This document shows positions 10,540 through 21,912 of a DNA stretch of 64,000 nt, piece after piece. Origin of the DNA: Bidens hawaiensis (taxonomy: Eukaryota; Streptophyta; Magnoliopsida; Asterales; Asteraceae). The translations under genes and the position numbers were made by a program. The DNA lies in assembly GCA_021521415.1 (NCBI GenBank), contig JAIQDT010000059.1:2170001-2234000 (forward strand). Direction: 5' to 3'. Numbering within the stretch: the first letter of the stretch is position 1; every line of letters begins with the position of its first letter. Below the pieces are notes generated by a model. That model searched no databases, had not been told where the DNA came from, and was given only the letters and a program-made list of their open reading frames with translations.

Positions 10540-13500
10540 ATTATGAACACCCGATCGAATCTGTCAAAAATGAGCTGACGACTACAGGGGAAGCGGCTGA
10601 CTGTAGTCCCTGAGCCTAGCTTGTAGCAAGCCAAAAGTTTGACTTGAGCCTACTTTGCTAAGAGAAGAGAGAGAAGCGAAAGACAGACGGAAGAAAGCAA
10701 TCCTTCCAACCGCGGATTTGAACACAACACTGACTTCGGCCAGTTTCTTTCACCAATCTCCCGGCCCTTGCTTAACTCCTTGTTCCGTAAACCGGTCACT
10801 GGTTGATCTAATCGGACCCCGGACACGAGAGTGCCCAGCCCGAGAGGAATGCATGGTTCCCAGGCGCTTCATGGGGCAGACGTTCGCAGTCCCCCTCCCT
10901 CTAATCTAAGCCTACCTCGCTCGCCCAGGCCTGCCGCACAATAATGGAATGACGGAGCTAATCTGCTTGCTTGTGCAGGCGATGGCCGCTCGGCTAGGGC
11001 GCGACAGAGGAGCTTCAAGTGACTTTTTTCTTTGCTCTTCGATAGCCCGTCACTCGAAGCTCTGCCCTTTGCTTTGCCCCGTGCAGTCTTCCTCCAGTTG
11101 CCCCCACCCAATAGGCCTGCAGTCAATTTCCCTTCTCGTTCTCATCAAACAAAAGACAATCGCCTTTTGCCGGCAAGCTAGCCTCGCCTACCTTATCTAT
11201 AGGCATTTCTATCTGCTCACGCGCGAGATCAGATCAACTACTCTACTACCATCATGCAGAATTTCTTTAACAGGGCGGAAAATGAATACCTTATTCATAA
11301 TCTTAGAGGCCCTGCACCGCTGCATTCAATTGCTCTGTCATAAAGAAAGGGAAGGAAAGCTTTTTTTGATCAATCACCTGAACCTGCCTTTCTTTCTTTA
11401 CCAGGAGGGATGGGCCAATCACTAATGGATCTCTCAACGACAGCCTCATTCTGTCTAGAGGAAATTTCTTAGGTTTAGGTGGATCCGGTTGATTATGCGA
11501 TTCGGTAGATGATTCGGAAGTTGGTTCAGCGATAGATGTAGTCGATGGGCTAAATCGTCGAATTACTCATTGCCACGATCTTCCATGTAGGCTCCCTGCT
11601 CCACCAGCGCGACAACTGTCCGAATCATTTGACGCTTCTTATCACTGAGCAGCCCCTCGACTTCTACTTCAGGTTCGGGGAGCTCCGGCTGGGGAACTTG
11701 AGTATCAGCAGAACCTTCCCTTTTTTATCTCTCCTTTCCCGCGAATTTTCTCCATTTTTCTCGGTCATGGAGCGGAGGTACCCTCGAGCGGTGGCTGGGC
11801 AGTGCTCTTTGTGGTAGCGGGGGAAGAACTCAGAAGGACACAACCCCGACCAGCCGGCCTGTACTGCTAAAGAAAAAGGGCTATGGAGATGAATGCCAGT
11901 CTTGAATTGACTAGATTAGAGAAGATGATGGTAAGCCTAATCCAATCAGCGGAAACCATATCCAAAGGCATGTCTGAAATGCGTTCGGCGTTCCTCCGGA
12001 GCTCCTTTGTCACTCTACAATCCTCCTAACTTCAGTTATCCGATATTCTCCTTCATAAATCAACATCAGTCCCCAGAGAGATCCATCCGACGGTCTTTCA
12101 CTCTCTCGCTTCGTCTTCCCAGCTATCCTTCATATGCAAGTAAGATCAGATCGAATGCTCATTCTGCCTTCTCTCCCACTACTCAACCCTATTTATTATT
12201 ACTATTTAACTATTTTAGATTGAACAAAGGACAGCTTATGCTTCTAATAGATTCCTAGCTAGCTAAGATGCTATCCCGAGAAGGGCTCCTCGACAGATGG
12301 AATGGGATCGAGCTAATCTTTATTTCACTTGTAAGAAGCATTATGCTTTGTCTACCAATTCCTTTAAGAGTTCTTACGAAGAGCCTTAACTCCAGCTGAA
12401 AGATAAGACGAGACTCTTATTCTCCTCCAGCCTATATACCAGACCAAAATGATAAAAGAGCTTTCTCACGTCCATCTATCAGTCTTATTTCCTCCAGCTC
12501 CTTCGCTATTGTAGCAGCTCCGGCCTTTGCCTTATCTAAGGGGTTGGGTGGGGTTTAGAAAGAGTAAAGTTACTAGTTATGCCTGCACGGAAGTGAAAAA
12601 GCAATCAATCGTACGACCCCTTCAAAGATCTATCTATATTTTCTTTTTCTACAAAGAAAGAAAACTGTCAAGCAAGGAAGGCGCAGTAAAGAAAGCCTTT
12701 TTTCAATCTTGATTATAGGCCGTAGGGTTACTACGCTCTTTCAAGGGCTTTTAAGTAAAGATAAATGGCCTTCTAGCACCTCTCCTTTTAGTTGAGTGGC
12801 TTCCTAGATAGGGAGTATGAGCGGTAGTAAATGAGAGATGGTTATTAGTAAGAATGAATCGGCTAAACGTGATTGCTAGCCTCTCCTTTGTGTTGACCTA
12901 GGGGCTTGCCTGCGAGTGACTTCAAACACTCGCTAAGCCCCTATAGAATAGGGTGTGTAAGTCAACTATCTGTCTCAACAGGGAAAAAGCTCGCTTTAAT
13001 GAAGAAGGCAGGAGAGGAAGTTAACTAGCTATCTCCCTACATGGAGTCATACTAACTAGCTCTCCCGTAGGTGCAAAGCCGCTCGCCCTAATGAATAAGC
13101 GGGAGAGGGAGAGTGAAAGGAGCACACTTCTCGACTAAGGCAATCTCATCTGAAAGCTCAAGCTCAACTTGCCGGTCTGAAAAGAGGCTCAACATTCAGA
13201 CATATCTTTTCGATTGTTAGCAGGAAGAGAAAGCAGACTAGATTGAAAGAGGAGAAAGGCAAGCAGAAAGCTGCAACTTCCTTGCTAGAAGGCCTTCCTC
13301 ACTAGAAGTACGATTGGAAGGCAAGGTAAAGCGGTAGCAAGCGAGGGTTTTCATGGATCCTTCCCCGATGGAATTGCTTTTTTTGAAAGTTAGTCAAGCC
13401 AGAAAGAAGGCAGGATTAGCTTTCAAGCAGTCTTCAAGCATGACATGAATTCAAGCCAGTCTGCTTCAGAGATCTGATTCTACTTTCATGCCACCTTTCA

Positions 13501-13657
13501 CTTCCCCGTGGCATTGCCTTTGATTCTGGATTTAAATTAGGGTCTTGCTTACAATAGAGATCAATCTTTCATTCTCTTTCCCAATGCACTATAAGCTATT
13601 AAAGAAGAGCTTAGGGCTATGGTCTCACTTTCCCTAGTCTCATAATCAAAGACTACT
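10540..13657. other. Mitochondrial-derived spacer, no gene recognised
   Basis: About 3.1 kb of spacer-like sequence. The longest frame (158 codons, 10949-11425, plus strand) has no features I recognise and a composition typical of random frames in this kind of DNA. No exon, tRNA or rRNA was recognised. Confidence 0.55.
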
Positions 13658-13897
13658 AACCAATTGAACTATGAGCTAGAAGTCTTTTGACTTTCGTTTG
13701 GGCCATGGCGGCCAGCGCTCCTAAGATCATAGAAGCAATGCTGCAGAAAAAGAAGATTTGTTGCAATGTAGCTCCATAAGAACCATAAATAGAAAGACGT
13801 GAAATATTAGAAAAAATAGAGATTTTAGGCCCAATAGAAAGGAATGTTGTAACGGGGGTGGGTGAACCCTCATAAGATATCCTAGGTGCCCACATAT
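13658..13897 (-). pseudogene. nad2: nad2 exon 4, truncated (NADH dehydrogenase subunit 2), NUMT copy
   Basis: The minus strand starts at 13897 directly after the intron and reads MWAPRISYEGSPTPVT, then GSYGATLQQIFFFCSIASMI and AQTKVKRLLAHSSIG. This is the membrane-embedded proton-pumping subunit of respiratory complex I. Only about 240 of the usual roughly 570 bases remain. Similarity stops after SSIG at about 13658, where unrelated sequence brings a stop. Several codons are Ser where the mature protein has Leu or Phe (for example NISRLSIYG), as expected for unedited mitochondrial DNA. An Arg replaces the Asp after WAP. The copy is not expressible in the nucleus. Confidence 0.9.
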
Positions 13898-16090
13898 ATA
13901 GAGTCAAAAGAGATATGGAATCCGAAGGGGAGGGGGTTTCTTCGGGGCTCGAAAGATGGAATAGGTAGGGGCCCACAAGTTTTAAATTCGTCGCTGGTCT
14001 ATCGAGAGGGAACGAGGAATTCTCAACAAAAAAAGTGCTCTCTGAACCGAACGTCAAAGTCGTTTTCCATCAGACGGTTGTTCTCGTAACTCTACTCTTG
14101 ACTTGGATTATATATCCAATAAAGTTCGCCCTCGGCCATTCCACACGCTGCCTAGCAGAGGCGTGGTTATCTGAAATGGATTATATCTTTTGTAGTAGAT
14201 GCCGAAACTGCTGCCCCATTGACTAAGAAGGGGCGGGTGTAGCAGCTACATAGACCCCTTCCTTTCTGTTGTTGCCAGCGCTTTCCCGGGCCGAGCCATA
14301 ATTCTTGATTAGAAAGGACAGGCAAAGCCTGAAGGCTGCTATCCCAATAGGCCAGCGGGCGGAACGAGGAGACGGCCTGACAATCATACCACCCCGTGGT
14401 CGAAAAAAGCGTGTTCCCTTCAGATAAGACACACCGTAGGCCATCCTCGGCCTTCTTCGTTTTCGATGAAAAATGAAGAAAATATCGATCTCTAAAAGCC
14501 TTTTCCTTCCCCCACCTCATCTCCATCCCTTCGTCGAGCCTTTCCTTTAATGGTTGGGGGAAGCATTCCCTTATCTGAACTTGGCGGGCATTCTTTCCAG
14601 CCTGACTCAAATAGGAGGTGGGTTTGTTTGGTTTGAACATAGGCTCAAACATGATTTGAAAGGTCCTAGCTACGCCATGCGTTCAATAAAAAATCTGGAA
14701 GGGATAGCTGCAGGGATGACAAAAGGAGAGCGCTTTCCTGCACTGAAAAAAAGGACCTAAGAGAAAAGCGTCTTCTCTTAGTTTTCTTCCTCCCGCGCCC
14801 GCCGCCGCCCGGCCTGCGTTAGAGGGGAAGAAAAATGGAGAGAGAAAGAGCAGATGGATTCTATCCCCTATATCGAACACTCATTCCTATTTATTGATGA
14901 AAAGATCTTCGTCAAATACCAAACTTTTCCATTCTTTTTATTTTCTTTTTTCTAATTCCCATATCGAAGGCAGCATATCACAAGCACCCCGCCCCATAAG
15001 ACTTGTTGGGGGGCCGTTCGCCTTTTGAATCAAACAAAGTAAGTAGTAGGGGCTTCATAGCAACTTTCATTCTAAAGGAAAGTGAAGAACCCACTTTTAG
15101 TCAATAAGAGCCCTACTTCCCTCGAAAAACCTCATCACTGAAATTCAAGCGCAAACCCATTTCTTAGTCACCGGGCTGAGCGCACCTTTGGTACTTCAGT
15201 AGGGCAAGCTCTTTGATAGTGACTTCTTTCGGGGCGACGAAAGGCTACTTCAATTAGAAAATAGCCGGAAACTCGAGAGGGTCGCCTTTGGGAGCGTTCG
15301 CCGGTAACCATCACGACAACATAAAAGGGATGGAGTGAGGCTGACTGAATCCAATCCATAAACCCGGAAACGAAACTAAGTTCGTTCCCTTTCGTCAAGT
15401 AGGTAAAGTAGGCATACAAACCACTTTAGCTTTGCCTTAGACTCTATTGGAACAAAGCAAAGAAGGAGGCGGAATGGATAAAGAAAAGGGACAAGGGAAA
15501 ACTTGCTTGGCGCGAAGGCTGCTAGTTTGGGGGTAGAGTATAGTACTAAAGGTCCTCAGACTTCCAGGCGGTTTTTCTTTTAGGCAGCTATTCACCGTTT
15601 GATCTCGCCAATACAGCCCCCTATAGTTTTCGTTACCGATATATCTTTTTTTTTCAATGTTCCCATGCATTTTTTGGGTAATCTGCTCCCATGCTGCAAA
15701 CAGTCAAATTTGAACTTAACCTTGTCGCTCTTCTTTCTTTCCTCGCGAGCAGGAAACACACCAACAGCATGAGTTGCGTGATTCTACTGTGTTTTTTTGC
15801 ACTTGACTGGGCGGACAGTTGACCGGAAGAGAACTTAGATTCGCCCGGCCAGCAGGTGGGCGGCATGCTTATCTTGTGTGACAACACTACAGAGCGAGTG
15901 GCTCTTCTAGGCGGGCAGCTGTGTGACAATACTACAGAGAAAGCGGCGCTTTCGTGTTACATGCTAAGGTCTCAACGCCCTTACGAGGTAGTGATGAGTT
16001 TCACGTGCTCTAAGCCCGACCAGCGCGCGGTTAGGAAGATTGGCCGTATACCCTACCACCTATAGGCGGTCGTCCATCCTAAACCCGCAC
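13898..16090 (-). other. nad2 group II intron between exons 3 and 4 (cis-spliced), NUMT copy
   Basis: On the minus strand the interval opens with GTGCGGG at 16090, the usual group II 5' end. It closes before exon 4 at 13898. A domain-V-like hairpin lies at 14044-14079 (minus strand CCGTCTGATGG ... ACGTTCGG). The length, about 2.2 kb, is plausible for this intron. An imperfect direct repeat (GTGTGACAACACTACAGAG and its near copy) is at 15876-15942. Small frames inside have no recognised product. The intron identity comes from its place between two recognised nad2 exons. Confidence 0.8.
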
Positions 16091-16251
16091 GAAAAGGAAC
16101 TGCAGTGATCTTAAATAGGGATCCTACAGCGATAGATAGAATCCCCATAAAAATACCACTAGATCGAGCGCCAGTGATTTTGTATCCGGTCAAAATATTG
16201 GCTACTTGATCAAAGTGGGTAGCTCCAGTAGACCCATAGATCATGCAACAA
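16091..16251 (-). pseudogene. nad2: nad2 exon 3, NUMT copy
   Basis: The minus strand reads MIYGSTGATHFDQ, then ITGARSSGIFMGI and LFKITAVPF, and ends at 16091 just before the GTGCG intron start. The 161-base length equals the usual exon 3. The bases before MIYG encode Cys-Cys where the family has Gly-Cys-Ser, so the exon edge carries changes. SIAVGSLF corresponds to FIAVGFLF in the mature protein, consistent with C-to-U editing sites left as genomic C. Exon 3 is normally joined in trans to exon 2. Exons 1, 2 and 5 are not in this window. Confidence 0.9.
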
Positions 16252-16620
16252 ATAGGGTAGGTAGGCCCAACCACCACACTACACGTATAGACGCGAACCC
16301 CCCTCGTTACCGTACGTGCGACTCTCACCGCATGCGGCTCGCACAAAGACTCCTAAATTCATCCCGAGCCTTTTCTTCGACCTCTCCTCTCCAATACTCG
16401 AGCAAACTTGCGTTCCCCAGGCGCTATGAAATGGGGGTTTTTCCTTCGCCTATCGTATGTATCGGCTTGGCTTCATATCGAACCAAGGAGTCATTCTGGT
16501 GGGTGTGTGCGTGTAAGAAGGCCGACGACTATATAAGCTAAAAGACTACGACTACAAGCCAAGCCGGAAGCTACTCGCTTCTATTCTCGTTGGGATTGGA
16601 TACGGATGGGGAATCTATAG
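16252..16620 (-). other. 3' half of the trans-spliced nad2 intron, with domain V
   Basis: Just upstream of exon 3 on the minus strand, 16307-16340 forms a group II domain V hairpin (GAGCCGCATGCGG ... GTCGCACGTACGG). A domain VI-like segment follows and the intron ends in CCTA before the exon. In angiosperms the intron preceding nad2 exon 3 is split and trans-spliced, so only its 3' half is expected here. The upstream limit is approximate. Confidence 0.75.
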
Positions 16621-16781
16621 ATCGTAGTAGTTCGCCAACCTCTCTAACTAACATATGATACAATTGAACTAACTAACATATGATACAATTGAACTTCACG
16701 GGACGGCCAAAGGAGCTTCGCTCGGTTGGCCTTCCTACGCTGACGAATGCCTCTTTTCTCTTCTCTGAAGTCTACAACAAG

Positions 16782-16864
16782 TGGGAGAGGCAGGATTCGA
16801 ACCTACGTAGAAAAACTTCAACAGATTTACAGTCTGTCACTGTTGACCACTCGGCCACTCTCCC
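16782..16864 (-). tRNA. trnY-GUA: Mitochondrial tRNA-Tyr(GUA), NUMT copy
   Basis: The minus strand starts GGGAGAGTGGCCGAGTGGTC, has anticodon GTA in CAGACTGTAAATCTG, a long variable arm, and ends CTCTCCCA. The 83-base length fits this class II tRNA. The acceptor stem is fully paired. It sits between trnN and nad2 exon 3, its normal mitochondrial neighbours. Confidence 0.92.
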
Positions 16865-17619
16865 CTTCCCGGGCCGAGGCCCCCCTTCGTAGCTTCTGGC
16901 GAAGCTGCGAGTTCATGAGCAAGTGAATGAACGAGCCATGTTCCTAAAGGAATGACCCTCTTTCTTTTCTTCCCTTTCCCTATCCCTTCAAAGCCCGGTT
17001 GGGCGCTAGCGCTTGACTAATTATAGAAAGTGAGGCTATTCTGCTGAGCGAAGCTGCAAGCCTACCCTTCTCGAGCCTACAACAATAGCTTACGCTTACC
17101 AAGCCTAAAAAGAGGACTACAGCAAGCCAAGCAAGATTTCCCCTTCGTTTGTTGTGGGTCGCGCCTCACCGCAGGCACTGAATGAATGAAATGAGTGGAG
17201 ATCTTCCTTCCCCTTTGCTAATTACCAAGAACTTCGTTGCCACTAGTGGTGAAGAATCATTTTAAAAATAATAATAAATAAAGAACTCGGAGCCTAAAGA
17301 GAATTAAGTCTACAAGAAGCTGGCAGAGCTTTAGCCATTGGACCATATCGATCTATCCTACCTAAACTGTAAGCCTTTTCTTGTTCATTCTTCAAATGAA
17401 GCTAGTGGAGACTAATTCCTTCCGGCTAATGAAGAGACTACTCCAGTGTTTCCACCTTTCTTCTCCCAAAGAATTGAACGAACCAAGTTCACCTATTCGA
17501 GAGTGAGAAGGAAAAACCAACAAGAAACTTCCCACTTTTGATGTCCTGCGATTCTGCTAGTTTAGAAACTGAGGAGATGGACAGGGGGCGCTAGGTCAGA
17601 AAAGCAAGAACTCTAAATT

Positions 17620-17691
17620 CTCCCGAATTATGATTTGAAACTACGACCAGTCAGTTAACCGCCGACCGCTCTACCGCTGAGCTAATGAGGA
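17620..17691 (-). tRNA. trnN-GUU: Mitochondrial tRNA-Asn(GUU), degraded NUMT copy
   Basis: The minus strand reads TCCTCATTAGCTCAGCGGTA with anticodon GTT (GGCGGTTAACTG) and a T arm TTTCAAAT instead of TTCGAAT. Several acceptor and T-stem pairs are lost. It corresponds to the plastid-like trnN-GUU of angiosperm mitochondria and is in its usual place upstream of trnY. The damage suggests a non-functional copy. Confidence 0.85.
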
Positions 17692-19014
17692 ACAACGGAC
17701 TTAAGGAAGCCGACTCTCGTTCTTTGGACCAACCTATGACCGAACAAAAAGGAGTTTGTCACCCTCACATACACCGGGAAAAGGGTTACAATAGCAAGCC
17801 CCTCCCCAGCTGGAGAGCCTCCAGGACAAGGAGGCGGCGATCAACCATCCACTCTCGAGATTCGTATTGATCAATTGATCTTCACGTCCTGCCAGTTCAC
17901 TAAGTAGACGGGAAACAAAGGCTTAAACTCTTCCTACCAAAAACAAGGGTCCCACTTCTCATCCTAGGAGTTGCAGGTATGAAATAGTCCCATCTTCGTC
18001 TCTCTGAGTTTCTACTACTAAGTAGCACTTCTGCTATTCAATCAAAGAATCGGTTACTGAAAAAGCCCTATCTTATTACTATAGCGCTATCTATAGGCAT
18101 TCTTGCTCGTTAGCGCTTTAGTTTGATTGCAGCTAGCGCGCCCCTTTCTTTCCACTTTCTCTTAGTCAAGCTTTGAAGCCCCTACTGGGATGGGATATTT
18201 AAAGAAGCGCAGGTTTGGAACCCTATATATAAGGGGCTGGTCTCGAACCCACTTGGTGGTGCCCCTATGGATTATTGTTGACTCAACATTGATTTCGTGC
18301 TTGAGTTGGGGGCTCTACCTCCATCCGTTGAGTAAAGTAAAGGGAGGGTTTGCTACAGTGATTCGGGTGGTTGGTGGCCCCTTCGAGAGTTGTGGGTCCT
18401 TGCCGCCGCATGAGTGGTAAGTCACGCTCAAAAGTCCTCCGACACGAGTCCTAGTCGTTGCGCTGCGGTCCGTTTCCCGGCTTCGCTTGCGTGATTTGCA
18501 CTTCTAATTGGTTCCATCCATCCCCAACCCTAATGAATCGAGTATGAAGGGGTCAAGCGGTTCGGGTTTTCGGTCGGTTCCCAGTTCACCTTCCCCCCTC
18601 ATAGTCCATTAGTGGGTAGGGTGGTAAACTTAGAGGCCGCCGACCTCCTCTTCAGACATGTCTCGACAACCTGGCGGTTCTTCGGACTCCGCTTTTGGGG
18701 GCGGGAGTGCTTGATCGCTGGGCTTTCCTTTTCCTCAACCAATTCGGTTGTGTCAGTCGGTCTAACATTTTTATGGGCTGGTTTGACTGGACAACGATGG
18801 ATTGAAGGTAAGATAGATTTGAGTTCAAGTGGCACAGGACCTTCGATCTACCATAGGGTATAATACTACCGAATTCATTCTATTGAAGCGTAACATTTCA
18901 TTTCCTGTTGCATTTCTTTGGTTTGGAAGTTCCAGAATGTTGTCTGTGGATTTCCAGCCCCCTATATTATATGCCATAAGATGATTCAAGTTCCGCGCTG
19001 CTCACCACTCCTCG
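17692..19014. other. Mitochondrial-derived spacer between trnN and trnC
   Basis: No gene recognised. Frames of up to 83 codons (for example 18612-18863, plus) have no known domain. The sequence is GC-moderate, like the rest of the insertion. Confidence 0.55.
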
Positions 19015-19085
19015 AGGCCAAGGACGAGGTCGAACCGTCATTCCAGGATTTGCAGTCCGATACATTTCCATTATGTTACCTAGCC
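19015..19085 (-). tRNA. trnC-GCA: Mitochondrial tRNA-Cys(GCA), NUMT copy
   Basis: The minus strand begins GGCTAGGTAACATAATGGAA, carries anticodon GCA (GGACTGCAAATCC) and T arm GGTTCGACC, and ends CCTTGGCCT. All stems pair, with two G-T wobbles in the acceptor. It is the best-preserved tRNA of the insertion. As first of the trnC-trnN-trnY-nad2 series it anchors the mitochondrial origin. Confidence 0.93.
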
Positions 19086-20977
19086 AAACCCGCCACCTCA
19101 TGTGCTAAAGTAAAATGGTTGTTCTTCCTTCCCCGCTCCCTCTTTTTTGACATATGCGGCGGCGGGTTACCAGAGAAGAAGGAACAGCTTCTTTCTCCTT
19201 TGCATTGCTCAGTCTTCCTTTTCTGATTGAAAATAGTAGGCCATTCCACTACTGGTACAAAGGCCAGATAGAAGGTTGCTTATATGTTTAGGCTCGAAAA
19301 TATATCTTTTAGCTCTCCTCCCTGTCTCCATTATGATTGATTCACTTCTTCCTTCGCGCAAGCCTTTGGTTCGCCCCTTGTTGTGTTGCATTTTCTGCTC
19401 CTCCACTTCAGTCTGCCTTCTTCGGATAGCCGGGGTCCAACGTTTATTTCCGATTTCATTGTCAGCTCCAGGTTTTGGCGGCCCATCTGGTTAGTTCAGT
19501 TATCACTGCTGGAAGCCCCTGCGGTTGTTTGGCTGCGTACTCCCCGTCCGCCTATCTCATACTCCCAAATCATCTTTTTTTCAAATTTCATTTTCCTTCG
19601 CCTGTCCATTCCTTTCAAGCGCCCTTAGACTCGTTATGTTGTTCGACTGAACTCGTTGGCTCCGCGCTCTATTCGGTCGGAACCCGGTTCATCGAGAACC
19701 TTCTCTCATAGATTCCCTTCACCAAGTCTCATCGCCAGCAATCCGCTCTTATCCCTTGGTGTCAAAGGGCGAGTTCCTTTTTTGTCTTGCCCAAAAGCTT
19801 TCTTTATTCTCATTGGAGAAAGACTCTCCCTCTACTTTATTTGACAGGGGCGGAGAATACCACTCTATCAATAACAAGAAAAAAGTAGCAATTCTGTTTC
19901 AAATGGTTTGAGCTTGGAAGCAACTTGCTTTCTATCGATAGGCGAGAACAGACTGCTATTGGCTGCTTCGCCTATCGATTCGATTATGGCCGGCTTGGAG
20001 ACATCAGAGGAAGACTATCATCTCTATTTGGGTATGATCATAGCATAGCTTCATTCATTCGTTGAACCTTGGGGATAACCATTAGCATTGAGGTCAATCA
20101 CCACACCACTTATATCATACATACGACATTACACGACGCTAGAGTGCATGGCCAACACACACCTAAAGCGCCTACGTTCCGCTTGCAGCCTATACAACCA
20201 CAACCTAACTTGCACGAGATTCAACCACTGAAACTACTGGTACTCCCGAGGGGACGGAATCCTCCAATAATAGTTAGCAGTACTGAATAAACGAGTCATC
20301 AGTCCGGGGAAAGAAAAGGACTGCCTTTGAAAAAAGAAAAAAGGAGCTCGCTTAACTCGCTAGGCCTTCGAAACAAAGGCGATTATGTTCATGCTTCAGA
20401 CGATTTGGCTAATTATATAGACTTCTATACTTATTCTATTAGACTTCTTCTATTATAAATAGAAAGGCGAACCTACAGGCCTGTTTAGCGCCTTTCCAAA
20501 GTAAACCTAAAAAAAACCTTTGCTTTGGGAAGTAAGGACCGAGTGAAAAATGAAAAACGTCCGCTAACTCCCACGGGAGAAGATCTTTTTTAGATCAGCA
20601 ACGAATGTCTTGTATCTATGAGGAAATATTTATCCCTAGGTTAAGACCCTGAATGCCATACCTGGATGAAGGCGATTCACAAGAGAATCGCGCACAGTTC
20701 CCTTTGGCCGAGATGTGAATGCCCATGATTTGCTCGGTATAGTGATGGATTTCATGGCCGACGTCTAACTGGCACGAATACACTACCTAGATGGAAACAA
20801 CTTCCCCGCGGAGCATTTTCTCTTTCGTCCTCGGATGTTTGGACCTTTCGTTTGATTCCGGCACTTGCGTTCTCATGCCCGAAACCCTCGCGACTGATTC
20901 GGAGAAAGAGCGAAAGCGAGAAAGATGGCTTGTTATCCATCGGAAATCAAAAGGAATTCCACGGTGATTGCCTTCTC

Positions 20978-20982
<5 letters not shown>
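19086..20982. other. Mitochondrial-derived spacer up to the right NUMT edge
   Basis: Spacer-like sequence without a recognised gene. Composition remains mitochondrial-like up to the start of the TA tract. The last 50 or so bases (from about 20935) recur after the tract. Confidence 0.5.

Positions 20983-21074
<92 letters not shown>
20983..21074. repeat. (TA)n microsatellite at the NUMT edge
   Basis: About 45 uninterrupted TA units. Frames read through it as repeated Ile-Tyr are artefacts. A shorter TA tract follows at about 21147-21170. Confidence 0.95.
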
Positions 21075-21076
<2 letters not shown>

Positions 21077-21082
21077 CAATGT

Positions 21083-21133
21083 TATCCATCGGAAATCAAA
21101 AGGAATTCCATGGTGATTGCCTTCTCTTCTAAT
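21083..21133 (+). repeat. Second copy of the last ~50 bases of the NUMT
   Basis: The sequence from TATCCATCGG to TTCTAATATA repeats 20937-20987 with one substitution (CCATGG for CCACGG). It is bracketed by inverted TTTCAATGTTAT (about 21074-21085) and ATAACATTGAAA (about 21134-21146), so the segment sits inside a hairpin-like arrangement between two TA tracts. Confidence 0.8.
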
Positions 21134-21179
21134 ATAACATTGAAATATATATATATATATATATATATATGGGCGGGTT

Positions 21180-21880
21180 AAAGTAAAAAAAAAAAGATAG
21201 TTTTCTAGAAGAATAAAAATAGATCTAGAATCTAGTGGTTATGATCAGTAGTTTCCAAAGTACCAAAGACCTGTATAATTTATAAACTACTTTGAGTTAT
21301 AAAAACTCTATTTCCAAATATGTTAGATTTCACCTTAAGGGCATTTGTGTCATTTCATTTCATTTTTCTCTCTCATGCAATTATATTTGTCTACATCTCC
21401 TTTTATTGTCTCCTTCAATTTCTTTTTGCATATATATATACCTATTCAAATAAAATAAAATAATTGTGGACACTTGTCATCATTTATTCTTATAATTTTT
21501 TTCCCTCCAAAACTAATATCTTAATTGATTTTAATATATCAGTAATTATTCACTTTTCTTTTATACTCTATTTATATTATATCTATACATTTTTATAAAT
21601 ATAAATATTAACATATTATTTTACTATATATTCCAAACTAATTGGTTTAAACCAAAAATCAACAACAAACCATGTTTGTCAAAGATTAAAAAGAATATAA
21701 TTTCAAATGTTATCATTAACATATTGTACTATTTGTGTTGTAGAATATTGTAAAGAAAAACAAAACTCGAATTTGCTTTTATTTTACAAAGTAATTTTTT
21801 CAATCATTAAATTATAAATATATGCTTAAAAGTTGATCCATTTTTTAAAACCATTCAATTTATCTAATGTTATTATTATT

Positions 21881-21912
<32 letters not shown>

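Larger units (their letters stand above)
6470..20982. other. Nuclear insertion of mitochondrial DNA (NUMT), about 14.5 kb
   Basis: Base composition changes from AT-rich nuclear DNA to about 45 percent GC. The block contains five recognisable plant mitochondrial tRNA sequences plus nad2 exons 3 and 4 with group II intron domains. On the minus strand the order is trnC, trnN, trnY, nad2 exon 3, intron, nad2 exon 4, the arrangement known from many angiosperm mitochondrial genomes. Nuclear transposon sequence lies on both sides, so this is a transferred copy. Mutations in trnG, trnQ and trnN and the truncated nad2 exon 4 suggest an old or rearranged insertion. The left edge is uncertain because a Copia fragment lies there; the right edge is a TA tract. 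Confidence 0.85.

Noticed and set aside
10949..11425. 158-codon frame in the mitochondrial spacer
   Set aside because: No known domain, and composition like random frames in this DNA; plant mitochondrial spacers commonly contain such frames.
18612..18863. 83-codon frame upstream of trnN on the opposite strand
   Set aside because: It looked protein-like at first but matches no mitochondrial protein I know and has no supporting context.
7203..19085. Treating the five tRNAs as working nuclear tRNA genes
   Set aside because: They are mitochondrial types inside a transferred block, three have stem-breaking changes, and no nuclear tRNA gene context is visible.
20787..21116. Frames encoding long Ile-Tyr repeats on both strands
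   Set aside because: They are translations of the TA microsatellite, not proteins.
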